A stretch of DNA of 64,000 bases, taken from NCBI GenBank assembly GCA_907165275.2, contig OU015666.1:1580001-1644000 (forward strand), written 5' to 3'. Shown here piece after piece: positions 9,869 to 22,111 of this stretch (position 1 is the stretch's first letter; each line of letters begins with the position of its first letter). The position numbers and the translations under genes were made by a program. Source of the DNA: Zygaena filipendulae. Lineage: Eukaryota > Arthropoda > Insecta > Lepidoptera > Zygaenidae. The notes beneath the pieces were generated by a model that saw only the letters and a list, made by a program, of their open reading frames with translations, ran no database searches and was not told where the DNA came from.

Positions 9869-11846
9869 GTAAGTAGTAGTACCTATTAAGTTATTATTTT
9901 TTATATTTAGTATTTAATCACCAAAATTTTGATGTGTGTTTACATCAAATATAATTTTTCTTAAGGTAGGTAGATATTTCGATATACCCTCAGAAATCCA
10001 ACCTTTTTTGTTAGTATGGTGACGTTATCCAGGTGACAGATGACGTCACTGTAAATAATTTAACGAGATATTCACACATTTTTTTAGTTTTAAAGTAGAT
10101 AACTAATATCGATACGTATCCTTCCTTCGATCGATCGTAGATAACATACGGTGCGTATAAGTGAGCTTACTGTATGTATAAAAATAAAACAACATTTAAT
10201 AAAATGGTTAGTTATAAACCGCATTGTGTTAAATGCACGTAATTATTAAAGTAATTAGGTAGCTTACAGCTAGTTTACACAATCGGTGCGCCAGCACATC
10301 GCCATTCGTGTCCAACCGCGACTCTTTTGTTCGTATGATATGGCGAGCTTCGACCGGACGGGCCGCGGATGGACAAAGAAGCCTCGTTTGTGATTCGCGG
10401 TACACGTGCGTAAGTGATGCGAGGTGATGCAACATCACACATTACGCGAGAGAAAACGAGTATCACACTATCACCCAATACCTACTCGGCACTCGGGTCA
10501 CTTAAAAATACAAGTAATGGGTACCATCTAATATCTCAGATTGCTAATGACTTTGAAGGGTATAACCGCTACACTAAGTCCATTTTTCTATAGAACGCGT
10601 CGAGTAATGTTTGAGGGATACGTAATTTTTTCGAGTAGGTAATATCTCCTTCCTCTTCTTCGTCGGTACGCTCTTGGCAGAGCGGTCGTGGTCCTCACGA
10701 AGATGTCTCGTTGTGGGTAGACGTTACGTGCCTCATGATGGCTCGCCACTCTTCCCGGTCAGATGCTGTTCGGGTAGCGGGCGCCTGCCCACAGCGGCCT
10801 CAACCCTGGTCGGTCCATCGCATTCGTGCTCTACCGCGACCTCTGGTTCCTAATTCCTTCCACCGCGCCCTGCACTACAATACGCTCGATAGAGTTGTTG
10901 TCGAGCCAGGATACATGGCCAAAAAATCGCAGGATTCGATCTTTAACTAAGGTTGGTTGCTTGATGCCTAGTTCTTTTAGAATGGAGTCGTTAATGCGGA
11001 ACTCTTCTATATTCTGCGGATTTTTTCTATATTCCCAACAACCTTTATGTTTATTTTATTTTGTTTGTTTTTTACTGTGGCACTACTTTAGGTGCAGGTT
11101 GTGTTCACCTCGAGAAGGTCGTACACTGTTTTACAATTGTGAAGTAAGTTTTTTAAGTGTTTTACATGTGTATTATCCAGTTTGGTGAAACTTAAATTAA
11201 AAAAAAAAACTCAATCCAGGATACTCCAAGTACTTTTCTCCAGCACCACAATTCCTGCAGAGCGTTTAGTTTCTACTCAATTATTATTGGAATGGAAAAG
11301 TAATTTCAATCACATCACAATGAAAGGTAATGTTTTGCCCATGTCTAAGTCCACTGCCACAAGGCTGCTACTACGTGCACACTCACACGTCCGTGTTGAT
11401 ATTGTCTATGTACTTACCTACTGTGACGTGCGAAATCTAACTTGCCCATGAGGACGTACAAACTACCATAAACTACATAGGTGTAGAGATTTTGTCCCCC
11501 AGTTATCCTGTTATTTTCTTGAATAGGGAGTAGGTACATGTTGCTATTAAACAAAAAAACAAGGCAATTTGCCCTAGAAAATGGCCCAATGTAAATTGTG
11601 TTCGTACGAGTTTAGTTCATCGAACACAAAGTTCAAAGTTGATTCCCAACTCGACATGGGATATTTGAAGTAATACTTCAGTAAGGTACATCAAATACAG
11701 TAAAAGTTACTGGTTAATATTTTACCTTCATTCATTCAACATTTATTTTATTACACGTTATTATTCACCGATAAGACAAGACAATATCGAAATTTTTGCG
11801 TCAAGACTCCTGTTTTGGATCAGTCACTTTATATGTACATTATATA
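9869..11846. other. Gene-free stretch
   Basis: It contains a CRE palindrome TGACGTCA at 10041-10048 and the retroelement remnant at 10690-11020. I support no host exon in it. Confidence 0.4.
10690..11020 (-). pseudogene. Decayed RTE-like non-LTR retrotransposon 3' coding end
   Basis: On the minus strand, shifting frames give RFFGHVSWLD and later SDREEWRAIM, the usual order at the C-terminus of RTE-type reverse transcriptase proteins (GHV...GRPR.RW...DR..WR). Stops and frameshifts show it is dead. The clade is an inference. Confidence 0.45.
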
Positions 11847-12013
11847 CTAGCTGTTCCCCGCGGTTTCATCCACGTTAATTTCGGGATTCCGGGATAAAAT
11901 GTACCTTGTCTTTTTCTGTACCGCTGACAACGTGTAAATTTCATTGTGATCGCGCGCGCGTGAAAGCGTACGCAACAAACAGACAAACTCACTTTCGCAT
12001 TTATTACTAAGGA
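11847..12013 (-). mobile_element. Helitron-like element, internally shortened
   Basis: It has proper A|TCC...CTAG|T ends on the minus strand. The GAATTCCCGCGG block is deleted, leaving 167 bp. Confidence 0.7.
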
Positions 12014-12510
12014 TTGGATTGGACAAAGCCGTTTTAGGAACTAGCTAATTATTTTTCAGCGTAGTTTCAATATGTTTATAATTTAGATGTAGTGTTTTTT
12101 TACAACGACCGAACACCAGTGCACTGACTGGTGCCACAAACAACTTCACGGGTATGATGACCCGACCGAGTTCATTACACTTTTTGACAATACGCTTATG
12201 GCCATTAATGTCACATTTGGGCCCGGCAATTCGTGGTATTTGGAAACCTTTCCCCCGACAGCTTCAATTACACATAATTGATCAGTCAACATGGAGTCGC
12301 GTCGCTGTAGAATACTGAATTCTAATAATTCCTTCGACACTCAGTTGACAGCATAATGACTCCGTCACGTTTCCGTATGTAAATATTTTGTGAGTACCTA
12401 CCTCCTGAAAAAATGTTTGCTTTGGGTTAATGTTACGCAGCAGGGCAATCTGAAAATAAAACTGCTCCAAACGGGGGCTCTACCAGTTTATGATATTACC
12501 TACGAGTATA
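12014..12510. other. Gene-free stretch
   Basis: No gene, tRNA or repeat is recognised in this AT-rich segment. Confidence 0.35.
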
Positions 12511-12865
12511 CAAGCTGTTCTCCGCAGTTTCACGCGCGTTAATTTCGGAGATCCCGAGGGAATTCCGGAGTAAAAAGTACCCCGTGCCCTTTTCCGTATC
12601 CCTGACAACGTGTATGCAAAATTTCATGATGATCCTTTGAGTAGTTACGACGCGAAAGCGTTACAAAGTAGTTTTTCCGACAATCATTATATTTCAACTA
12701 GTTTATACAAAACCTCCACAAAATATTACATACCTTAGACCACCTTTAGAAGACCTATTGGTGAAAATCTTATTAAATTCCTTTCAATAGTTTCTGAGTT
12801 TATCGCGAACAGACAGACAGACACGGCGGAGGACTTTGTTTATAATAAATATCTATGCAGTGATA
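12511..12865 (-). mobile_element. Composite of two Helitron-like fragments
   Basis: 12511-12675 is the common subfamily (hairpin end to the 'gcgaaagcgttac' block). 12735-12865 matches the subfamily of 4494-4725 ('cgcgaacagacagacag', 'ggcggaggacttt'). Confidence 0.55.
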
Positions 12866-14322
12866 ATAATAATTTTACTGTAGTTTTGATTAAAAAACGT
12901 ACACGATAAACAATGAATAAGTGCTTACTCCGAGCTCCGGTATTCTATTGAGCCATTATTGAGCCTTGAGAGCGATTGACAATATCCTGTAATATCATGA
13001 AGGAAAGACTAGCGATATCATTATGTAAGACGTACGAAAGGACAGCCATCGCGATTGTCGGGCACGATGATAAAACTACATTATAATGAACCGGAGTTGT
13101 AAAAAAAAAATGGTTCTTACAAGTTTAAAAATTATAAACTATTTATTATGTAAGGAGTTTTATTTTAAAGAAAAGAAAAAGAAAAGAAAAGAAAGATTTA
13201 TTCAAACGAAGGAGAAACACAACACAAATGAACACATACAGGACAACACAAATGAAAACAATTAAAGTAAAACAAAATAAATAATAAAGAAAAACAAAAT
13301 AAAGAAAAACAAAATAAAGAAAAACAAAATAAAACTGAACAAGAAACAATAACGTATTTTGCCATTTGTGTGGTGTGTCTCCACGCTCGAAATGGTCCGA
13401 AAATTTTCGGACATAATGTAGGTAATTGAGCGTATAATTGATAGATATATTATATCGATGTATGCGGGTGTTATTCTATACATATATGTATTTTGTTACA
13501 TAGGTAGGTATTAGAATTTAGAATTTTAGTAAATTTTTGATGGTGAATATCCCGTAGATTAGTCTATACCTACTACCTACACAGGTTTGGTTTAGAGCAT
13601 TAATTTAGCTTTAGCGGCATGTATTTGCTTTGGCTGGCAAGGCTTCGCGGAGTCGCTGATAATTCGCTGATAACGATGAGATACCGAGTTAGCGGTAAAT
13701 ATAGGATAGGAGAAGTCAACAACTCCAAGGATTTACGCAGAGAGACTTTGCAGTAGGTACGCCGATATTCTGTAAAGTTCTGTCGGATTATTATCCTTTA
13801 GCCCAAGAGTGTTGGTCTATTTACGTTGTAAGTAAATATAAAAGAAAATAAAAATATTTTATTTCGGTCCAGTAATTATTGAGTTAAATCGTAACAAACA
13901 AACAAAAAATAATCAAATCTTTCCCCTTTATAATATTAGTTTAGATTGTACAAGTAAGTAACCTAATCTTATGGCTCGTCAACCTGTAGCTATTGGCGTG
14001 GACGCCAGCTGAAGAAGGAACTAGTAGAAGCACTCTGCAATATCAGCTACATATTAAATGTCAGAAGTTACTACTCACTGCAATTTTTGAACGGGTAGGT
14101 ATTGTAATCCAAAAGCCGCGGGAGAACTGCTTGTTTGAATGTTTGAATAATAATTGTATTTCTATTTGACATAATTTAAATTTTAAAGCAATAAATATTT
14201 AAGTAGGTATGGGTAAATTGTGTAGTTTTCCTTATAGATTGGACAGTTGAAGTGTCAACTTATTAGCTACAGTAATTGTGAACGTGTTGGATGAATGGAA
14301 ACCGTTGGATTTTCATTCTATA
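12866..14322. other. Gene-free stretch with A-rich tandem repeat
   Basis: An A-rich tract lies at 13165-13345, including about four copies of a 14-bp unit AAAACAAAATAAAG (13270-13335). The preceding AAAGATTTATTCAAA read in reverse looks like a LINE 3' terminus with AATAAATCTTT. A Helitron remnant is near 13880-13940. No gene. Confidence 0.45.
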
Positions 14323-14545
14323 CTAGATGTGCCCCGCGGTTTCACCCGCATGAGTTTAAGTTTAGGAATCCCACAGGAACTCCAAAGTAACTTAATTTAC
14401 TCCTATTGACATCAGCTAATTAGCAGTGAAACTTCTGCCAAAATTGGTCTAACCGTTTCGGAGATTCACCCGCGTGAGTTTCGGAATTCCCGCAGGAACT
14501 CCAAACTTCTTTTATTAAAACCTTGTCCTGACAATAACGAACACA
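14323..14545 (-). mobile_element. Helitron-like element, rearranged
   Basis: The CTAG end and CCGCGGTTTCACCCGC hairpin are at the left. A second copy of the hairpin-proximal block ('ttcacccgcgtgagtttcgg') occurs 120 bp further on, so two partial copies are joined. Confidence 0.55.
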
Positions 14546-14929
14546 AAAAAAGTTTTTTCTAATTTGTTGCAGTCGTTTGCAAGTTATACGCTTAGCAACA
14601 CATTTCGCGATTTATTTTTATTTATATAGATTATTTGAAATGACGAAGAAGACGAACTTATTATGTATATTTTTATATTGTCAGTGGGCGGGGAACATTG
14701 CTCTCGTATTAAGCAGAGGGCCAAAATACAAAGCCGCTCGCGTCTCTTTAAGGCTAACACACTACAAAGTGCTTCGCTTATTGCTGAGAGCCAAGTTACT
14801 CGCCGAGTGACTAATCCTAGTGAACTGGGTTCTTATTCACAATGTCCATAACACGCCGCTTTAAGTGCTCAAAGAAGTTTCACTTAAAAAAATACATTTA
14901 CGACATGTCATAATAATTATGGTATACAG

Positions 14930-15087
14930 ACACACAGACTAATAATCTCTGGATCCTGGATCTACTGAACCGATTTTGAAAATTCTTTCACTTATAGGAA
15001 ACTACGGTAGTCCTGAGTGACATAGGAGACTTTTTTCCCAAAATTTCCTCGGGAACTACGAAATTACCGAACCGCGGGTGACAGCTA
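14930..15087 (+). mobile_element. Helitron-like element, variant subfamily
   Basis: It carries 'ctggatctactgaaccg' and ends ACCGCGGGTGACAGCTAG. The inner hairpin arm is lost. It is related to 17125-17275. Confidence 0.5.
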
Positions 15088-15513
15088 GGTACGTCATAAA
15101 GATCACGAGATACAGGTTGTAAGTGTAAACGAGAGACCATGCATTAAAAGTAAAACCATTGATAATCGAGATAATTTATACAAGTACATGTGATGAGAAA
15201 AGGTTAAGCGTTGATTTACGCGGGTAAAATGGTGAATGACCTTTACATTAGATTTGTCGGCGCGCCAGCGGCAATACAAAGGAAAGGGCGATGTCTGACG
15301 TTTATGGTGCGATCCGCCAGCACGTCGCATTTGCACGAACGATTATCGTGGTTTTTTTTTAGATATTTAGGATAAGAATTGCACACTTAACACCCTGTAT
15401 GGTTATCAAATTTATCGACTATGCAGAGATCATGTTCCTGCCTTTTCAGTGTACCTACCTACTTATTACCTCTACACAGATATTGATCAAGATATACTAT
15501 AGTAGAGACCCAG

Positions 15514-15720
15514 CCTGCCCCCTTAGCAAAGTTGACATTCTACACGTATACTATAAATCACTAACGCATAGAAAATTATAGAACAAAACGTCACGTCATG
15601 TCACGTCACGTAAAAGTTTGATCGCAAGTCCCAGCTTTGCCTGCGTGGACATAACGATTCTGATCCTTAGTTTTCTATGCGTTAACGATTACATATTGTC
15701 AACTTGGCTAAGGAGGCAGG
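15514..15720. mobile_element. MITE with imperfect terminal inverted repeats
   Basis: CCTGCCCCCTTAGCAAAGTT at the left is mirrored by AACTTGGCTAAGGAGGCAGG at the right. The inner arms around ACGCATAGAAAA / TTTTCTATGCGT are also inverted. The centre has repeated TCACG words (15590-15612). No coding capacity; the superfamily is not assignable. Confidence 0.6.
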
Positions 15721-15892
15721 TGTGCTAACCGCTAAGAGAAAGCCAAACTTGTTGTTTCGCACAAGCCAGGCTGTCTGCGCCCACGCAACTGCATCTGACG
15801 GCGGCGGTGGCAACCATTTTAAGGATATTTAATGTGTTTTCGTCTTTCCTTCTATTTTGTTGCCAAATATTATTTATATCTTTAAGTAACTT

Positions 15893-16130
15893 GCTGCTTG
15901 CCGCGGTTTCGCTCGCGCTAACTTCCGAGTTCCCGCGGAGATTCTGGGATTAAAAAAATAAAATAAAAACAAATCTGAGACAAAAAGTACCCTATCTCCT
16001 TCCCTGTATACCTACCTAACAACGAATATGCAATTTCATGATGATGGGTTGAGTAGTTGAAGCGTGAAAACGTAGTAACAAACACGTAAACTCACATACG
16101 CATTACAGCAAAACCGTGGGGATCAGCTAG
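15893..16130 (-). mobile_element. Helitron-like composite
   Basis: A minus-strand copy (hairpin remnant at the left) with a simple A-rich insertion (about 15950-15985) runs into a plus-strand 3' end GTGGGGATCAGCTAG|T, so two ends face each other. Confidence 0.5.
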
Positions 16131-16265
16131 TCAATACTAGTAATAATCATGGATTTCCGCTTTTTGCGTTACCTACATTCACGTATTTTTTACCAAACCA
16201 AAGGCAGTCAAATAGTTGTGACCACGGGTTGTGGTCCATTCTCCACTCCACACGTAGTACCTATA

Positions 16266-16503
16266 TTGGACGCAGATAAGCAATAACATGTTAACCCACA
16301 AAATTAAGTTATTGATACAGAACGATTTATTGAGAGTTCGGGAACGTTTTTTAATTATGTGTTTACTTCATTACATTGTATAAATATGTGAAAATATGTT
16401 GAACATAAAAATGTTGACACAAAATGGCGCTATAGTTTTAAAACACGATTTACTCAAAATTTCTCCAGTGTGGGTTAACACACTATTGCTTATCTATGTC
16501 CAT
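16266..16503. mobile_element. MITE, TTGGACGCAGATAAGC family, copy 1
   Basis: Its ends are inverted: TGGACGCAGATAAGCAATA at the left and TATTGCTTATCTATGTCCA at the right, flanked by TA. The adjacent GTTAACCCAC / GTGGGTTAAC extend the inverted repeat. A second copy is in eEF2 intron 6. Confidence 0.65.
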
Positions 16504-18406
16504 ATATTACTCTGAGACTCCACTAATTCTTCGATTGTTAAAGCGTTCCAAAAGGTTGCTGAAAATCATCGCCGTGTGTGCTGGCTGCTGCAGTGTTGAA
16601 ATATTCTTGAAATTAATTTGTAGAGATAGTTATAATTTTCCACTGTAATATTTAATTTATTTTCCTCAACAAATACCGGGAAAGAATTACATTTTACATC
16701 GTCTAGCTTAGTAAACGTTTACACAATTAAAATTCCGAGAGGTTTTATTTTTTTCCGGAATTTAAAAGGCCTTTATCTTTTATCGCATTGATAAATTACT
16801 TTCCGGTTTTATTTTATCTATCTATTCCGAGGAAATGCCGCTTTACGTCCAAGTATATGAGTGATAATGATCTACATATATTTTTACCTGAATGTAAAGA
16901 AGTAGGTAAGTAGGTACGTCCCAATTTCCAAACAAGTAGGTAACACAAGTGACATAAATAGGTACATAATATGTATATGTAACCGATTCTAAAAATTCTT
17001 TCACTCTATCTACGGTATAATAATACTGTGTCAAAGAATACTTTTGTCTCGGTAGAAAGAGTTCCCGAGGGAACGCCGAAATTAACGTGGGTGAAACTGC
17101 GAGGGATAAAGTTTGTGAATTTGAGATGTTGTAGAGGGGTACAATCTCTGGATCTACTGAACCGATTTTGAAAATTCTTTTCCTAAGAGATTGCTAGTGT
17201 TCCAGTGTCATAGGGTACTTTTTATCCCGGAATTCCCGCGGGAACTCTGAAATTACCGTGGGTGAAATGGTGGGAAATAAATTGTGAAGTCTGAAAAAAA
17301 CCCGAAATTTTGTCCATTAAGTAATTACACAGTATGCAAAGTCGTTTCAATGGAAAAAACTTCGATATAGAGATAGTAGGTATACTGACTTAAACCAAAC
17401 AATGAAGTTTTTCAGGCACGTTTCTTTGTTAGTCATAGTGAATAAGGGCCCAAAAACCATAACTTTTCAGTCTTTCACATTGATTTTTGATTTAAGATAT
17501 TTTTTTAATAGAAATGTGCGAAAATACAATTCTCGATTAGTACCTACTTGTAATGCGAAAATATGTAAATTTTGTGAATATAATAGATACCTACAGCTAT
17601 AAAGTAAGCAGGAACTTTTGTGGAAAAAAAGAAGTCCAAGTTTCCATCGTTAAAATTAGTGAACATAAAGGTTTCCCTGTTTGGTTAACTTTTATGGTCA
17701 AGTTTTTGTTTTCCACTTAACACACTTATTTACATTAAATCGCAATCAAAATTAAATCTTACGCTTCGGGCTTAAGGCTGAATATTGTGGTGAGTATAGC
17801 TGGTCTGCAAGTCCGGTCGGAAATGGCCCCATTCTTAGCGATTGCTTTTGGCTGTCGAAATCTTTAGACTTTATTTATCTCAGTTGTAGTTTTTTAATTA
17901 TAAACTCTAACACGTAATACGTAAGGTTTAAAACAAAAAAAGAATTCCTTCCAATGTTCTTTTTTTATCATTCAAAAAGTTTTTACCTTTTTAAATAGAG
18001 TAGTAAAAATCGAGATAAACAAGTAATAATTCTTACGTTCAGACGCCCATAGAACTAATAGGTACATATTATCTACTTTAGTAAGAAGCAACCGATTACC
18101 TACCTTACCTACCTAGCTACTATTACTAGAACTACAAAAATCCTCTATTTTTTCTTAAAAATCCTTTAATTTTTTACACCTCTTATCTGAGTACAGAGTA
18201 CCGACTGTACCCGACTTCCTACATCTACAAAAACATCGTATTTTGTTGTAACTTGTACCTAGTATAGTATTATATTATCTGTGGTTGTACCTATACCTAC
18301 ATGATGGATTTTGTAAACAACAACGCAACTTGATGTTATTGCATTTGCGACAAATGAGTCACCAGCTTCTATGTTACTTTTGCTTCTGCGATAAGTATAC
18401 CTAATA
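16504..18406. other. Gene-free stretch
   Basis: It holds Helitron fragments at 17040-17275 and the word TAGTATTATATTATCTGTGG at about 18265-18285, which recurs at 23.58 and 40.74 kb. No exon is supported. Confidence 0.4.
17040..17275 (+). mobile_element. Tandem Helitron-like fragments
   Basis: Two 3' ends in a row ('aattaacgtgggtgaaac' then 'aattaccgtgggtgaaat'), each preceded by CCCGAGGGAACG or CCCGCGGGAACT blocks. Confidence 0.5.
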
Positions 18407-18629
18407 CTAGCTGTTCCCCGCGGTTTCACCCGCGATGAGTTCGGAGTTCCCGCGGGAATTCCGGGATAAAGTAGTAGGGAGTAAGTACCTACCCTATGTC
18501 CTTCCCAGTACCCCTAACAACGTTGAACGCGTATGCACATGATGATCGGTTGAGCCGTTAAGGCGTGAAAGCGTAACAAAGAAACAAACACACCTTCACA
18601 TTTATAATAATAATGTGTATTAGTAAGGA
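18407..18629 (-). mobile_element. Helitron-like element, complete
   Basis: On the minus strand: A|TCC start, CTAG|T end, perfect CGCGG hairpin, all class blocks present. A short AGTAGGGAGTAAGTACC insertion is inside. Confidence 0.75.
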
Positions 18630-19035
18630 TTGTCTACTTTTTTAGGCTTTAATTTATATTGAACTTACAAAAATTACCATATTTTTTTTTGCTTTTATCA
18701 TTGACAGCAGGATTATGTTATCTGTGGTATAGCCAATGTAGGTATAGCCATGCCGCTAAATCAGAAAAAAACATTCACGTAAAAAAAATACAATTTTTTA
18801 TAGCAACAAACAATTTTTTTAATATTTTTTTTTTCTTAGCCTCGGTACTTCAAAACTCTAATTGCTAATTGTGTATAGGTAATAGGTATAAATATTTCCT
18901 AACAAAACTGTTAGGAAAGTTTTCAGTTTTTTTGTGCTGTGGTACATTTTTATTTAAGTATTATCGAACAACATAGTACAAAAGGCGGACTTCGGGTCGT
19001 ACAGAGAGTTCGTTGGGCGGTGAATAAAATTGAAT

Positions 19036-19191
19036 TCTTACTAACATTATAAATGCGAAAGTGAGTTTGTTTGTTACGCTTTCACGCCTTGACGGCTCAA
19101 TCGATCATCTTGAAATTTTGAATGCACGTTGTCAGGACATTCCCTCGGGAACTCCGAAATAACTGCGAGTGAAACCGCGGGGAGCATCTAG
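19036..19191 (+). mobile_element. Helitron-like element, internally deleted
   Basis: It starts TTCTTACTAACATTATAAAT and ends GTGAAACCGCGGGGAGCATC plus TAG. About 50 bp between the GTTGTCAGG and CCCTCGGGAACT blocks is missing. Confidence 0.65.
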
Positions 19192-19721
19192 GGATTTAAT
19201 AAATATCCTAGTTCAACGTACGTAGGTATTTCAATCGGAATTTAGCTAACTAGTTCATTTGATGCGAATTTAATTAGTCACGGATTGTATGCTCTTATTA
19301 AATCATGCCAAGGACAAGCTAACAACCTATAAAATACTTCTCGCTCACTTGATAGCTCCGTGCGTGCGTCTGGTGGCGTCCACTGAGCAAAATAATCACT
19401 ACGTTTTGGTTTTAAGAGTCGGCAGTTTCATACTAATCGCTGAAATCTATGAAAGCATTTTGTGCCAACCTTAACCATACCAATAATATTAAGACGCGGT
19501 CAGGGGGATTTGGTTAGGTATTCCATTTCCAAAGTTGGTAAGGAAGTTTTTGCATAGATCCATAGTATCTTTTGCTTCAAGGCAGTGTCGATACGGGCTG
19601 GGGGCATCTAGAATAAAAAAAGCATGAGTGTTGTGAAACACTCGGTTTTTATTATTGACTTTTATTGAGTACCAGCTTTTATTTTTTATATTTTATTTAT
19701 TTAAAAGTTACACCAACATAG

Positions 19722-19725
<4 letters not shown>
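19192..19725. other. Gene-free stretch
   Basis: I see no gene or recognised repeat here. Confidence 0.35.
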
Positions 19726-19726
<1 letters not shown>

Positions 19727-19761
<35 letters not shown>

Positions 19762-19762
19762 T
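19727..19762. repeat. (AAT)n microsatellite, retroelement tail
   Basis: About twelve AAT units in direct continuation of the retroelement 3' UTR. Confidence 0.9.
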
Positions 19763-19845
19763 AGATTTATTTCAGACCTGAGTCCATAGTAGTGTTAGTA
19801 ACAATCGTCTTACATGCTAGGGTTAGTATTTAACAAAGCTGAATT

Positions 19846-20886
19846 CTAATTTACATGAAGGTGTACCCACCTCCGCAACAGCGGTGAGTCCCACCTGTCC
19901 GCAAACACACTCAGGATGGTGTTAGTGCTGCCTCGAAGACGTGTCAGCAAGGAGGCGCACCGTTTCCTAATTATGGCAGCAAAACCATCGGTCCGCGCCT
20001 CTGCGAACATTCCAGACGCACTACTACGCCTCGGCAGCCCCAACACCCTCCTAAACGCGTTATTATACTGGACACGCAGGTCGCTGTATGCCCGCTGTGT
20101 AAAGCTAACCCACAGGCTGCACGTGTAAAATGACTGGCAGTATGCTTTGAAAAGCGTTATTTTCACTGATCTAGAGCAGCGTGCAAACCTGTGAGCCAGC
20201 ATGTTGCATCGGGCAGCCAGCGACCTACGCTCCCTCTCGATATCAAGGTGGTCCTTGAGATCTTCTGTGACCCAATGACCCAAGTATTTAAATTTACGCA
20301 CCCGGCACAAAACCTCTCCCCTAAGCGAGAGTACTGGCAAATCGTTGTAGGTGATAGTACCCGATTTAAACATCATCCATTCACTCTTTTTAACGTTGTA
20401 GATGAGCCCATGAGTCGATGCATAAATTTCACAAATCGACAGAAGTTTTCTAAGCGCACCGATGGATGGGCTCAGTAGCACCATATCATCGGCGTAACTG
20501 ATGTTATTTACACAAACACCATCAATATGGCACCCAATACCAGTGCCACTGAGCTCACCCAGTAGCTGGTTCATGTACAGGTTGAAGAGTCGAGGAGAAC
20601 TCAAACCCCCCTGTCTCACTCCACAGCCCAACCCGTACATGTCAGAAAAAGAACCCCCCCATTTCACTGTATTCTTTTGATGATTATACCAAAATCTAAA
20701 CAATGACACAATTTCATTCGGTACAGTAGTCTCACGTTGAAGCTTGAGCCACAGCAAGTCATAGTTCACCATGTCAAATGCCCTCGACAGATCTAGATAA
20801 CAGGCAAAAACAGGTGTTTTTCTAGCTGTATAATACTGAACAGTCTGCTTAAGACATAAAATTGCACTTTCAGTCGACACTGACAT
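19846..20886 (-). CDS. Non-LTR retrotransposon reverse transcriptase, C-terminal part
   Basis: The 346-residue open frame shows the RT order: VSTESAILCL, DLSRAFD (motif A aspartate), GVRQGGLSSPRLFN, SYADDMVLL (catalytic YADD), KKSEWMMF and KFKYLGHWV, then a thumb-like and C-terminal helical part. The N-terminal endonuclease and early RT blocks are missing, so it is 5' truncated; the ATG at the start is probably fortuitous. The frame is uninterrupted, implying fairly recent insertion. It is not a host gene. The clade (CR1/L2/Jockey-like) is not certain from sequence alone. Confidence 0.85.
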   Translation of the reverse strand: MSVSTESAILCLKQTVQYYTARKTPVFACYLDLSRAFDMVNYDLLWLKLQRETTVPNEIVSLFRFWYNHQKNTVKWGGSFSDMYGLGCGVRQGGLSSPRLFNLYMNQLLGELSGTGIGCHIDGVCVNNISYADDMVLLSPSIGALRKLLSICEIYASTHGLIYNVKKSEWMMFKSGTITYNDLPVLSLRGEVLCRVRKFKYLGHWVTEDLKDHLDIERERRSLAARCNMLAHRFARCSRSVKITLFKAYCQSFYTCSLWVSFTQRAYSDLRVQYNNAFRRVLGLPRRSSASGMFAEARTDGFAAIIRKRCASLLTRLRGSTNTILSVFADRWDSPLLRRWVHLHVN

Positions 20887-21519
20887 AACACTTACAGTGA
20901 AAAAAACAAATTAGTATCAAATAATAGGCCAAGTGTCACTATACTGACAGGTGCAAACTGCATGCGATTTGCAAATAAAATTTATACTAAGTATTTGAAT
21001 TTAAAATTTAGAAAATGATGACATCAATGCAGGTGCAGGCTAACCCTAATTTCTTGTTCATAATTTTACTACGTCACTGTGCAGTGATTCGTACAGAATG
21101 CACCTTGCGTCCAAATGTTCATCTATACCACAAATAAAAATAGGTAGGTACCTACTTACAATAATGTTGTAATTAAAACGTAGTGGTTATATACTCTTTG
21201 GTTGTAATACTAAAACCTCGAAGTGCCTATGATATACGAATTACGAACATACAGACGAGACGTGACAAATCTATATAATATAATTATATTTGAAAAAGGA
21301 TTCCATTTACGGAACCCTAAATATGTTATAAAAGTATTATTAGGGGCCGGGCGACGTCGGATTAAGTCGCTGATATGAATCCTTGATTCTGCGGGTCACT
21401 TACTTCGTTTGTTCGGGCTTCAATGTCAACTTCTAAATTAATCGGTATATTATGTTGGGAGGGTCATTGAACTGTCACTTGTATGAGAAATATCACTGGA
21501 CTCTTCGCCTAGGTACATG

Positions 21520-21637
21520 GATGGGCAACAATTATGTCCTAAGCACCGGGTTTAAGCCCAATAAACGCCTGGCCGTTTAAGGGCTTTTATTGGGTTTAAA
21601 CTCAAGCACCGGGTTTATGCAGGGTTGATTGCCTATC
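21520..21637. mobile_element. Short MITE, GATGGGCAATCAACCC family
   Basis: Left GATGGGCAACAA and right GGGTTGATTGCCTATC are inverted. Internal GGGTTTAA / TTAAACCC words repeat in both orientations. A related truncated copy is at 57301-57395 in eEF2 intron 5. Confidence 0.5.
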
Positions 21638-22085
21638 TATAGCCTAGGTATAACATTTTTTTTGTGCATATTGTAGGCTGTAGTTCGATTCTTGGTTAAC
21701 GGCAGTGCAAGCGAAGCAGTCGGAACGCATTACTTTTAAAATAATTAGGTAGGTAGGTACCTATTCTATGTTTTTTTGGAGAGAATTTTGTTTGCTGCTT
21801 GACTTAATCTAGGAGGCCCCCATTTTACAATAGGGGCACGGATTCCTTTAATACTTATAATATCATTGGGGCACGGGTTAAAATGGGTCGGACCAGTCCA
21901 GCCACCTACGAAGTCATCGCAGCGAGGCACAAAAATAACTAAACTGACCAATTACAAAGTGGGTTCCGAATTGCTCCTATTGCGAATTAGACATTTTAGA
22001 TACCCTGTACATTTTGAGATTTGGCCGTAATGTGCCAAAACGCAATTAAATATTGAATTGAAATGTTTGCACTTTGCAAAAGCGA

Positions 22086-22111
22086 GCCGCCGCCGCCGCC
22101 GCCGCCGCCGA
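22086..22111. repeat. (GCC)n microsatellite
   Basis: About eight GCC units. They create alanine-like runs in short spurious ORFs on both strands. Confidence 0.9.

Larger units (their letters stand above)
19726..20890 (-). mobile_element. 5'-truncated non-LTR retrotransposon with (TTA)n tail
   Basis: On the minus strand a 346-codon reverse transcriptase ORF is followed by about 90 bp of 3' UTR (ending GAAATAAATC) and a TTA microsatellite tail of about 12 repeats (19727-19762). The 5' limit is just before the ORF, where similarity to the RT domain stops. I could not identify a target-site duplication. Confidence 0.75.

Noticed and set aside
13165..13345. CRISPR-like or satellite array
   Set aside because: Units are short, A-rich and contiguous without spacers; it is low-complexity sequence. 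No CRISPR array is present, as expected for an animal genome.
20886..20900. ATG of the reverse transcriptase ORF as a true gene start
   Set aside because: The frame begins in the middle of the RT domain, so the element is 5' truncated and the ATG is incidental.
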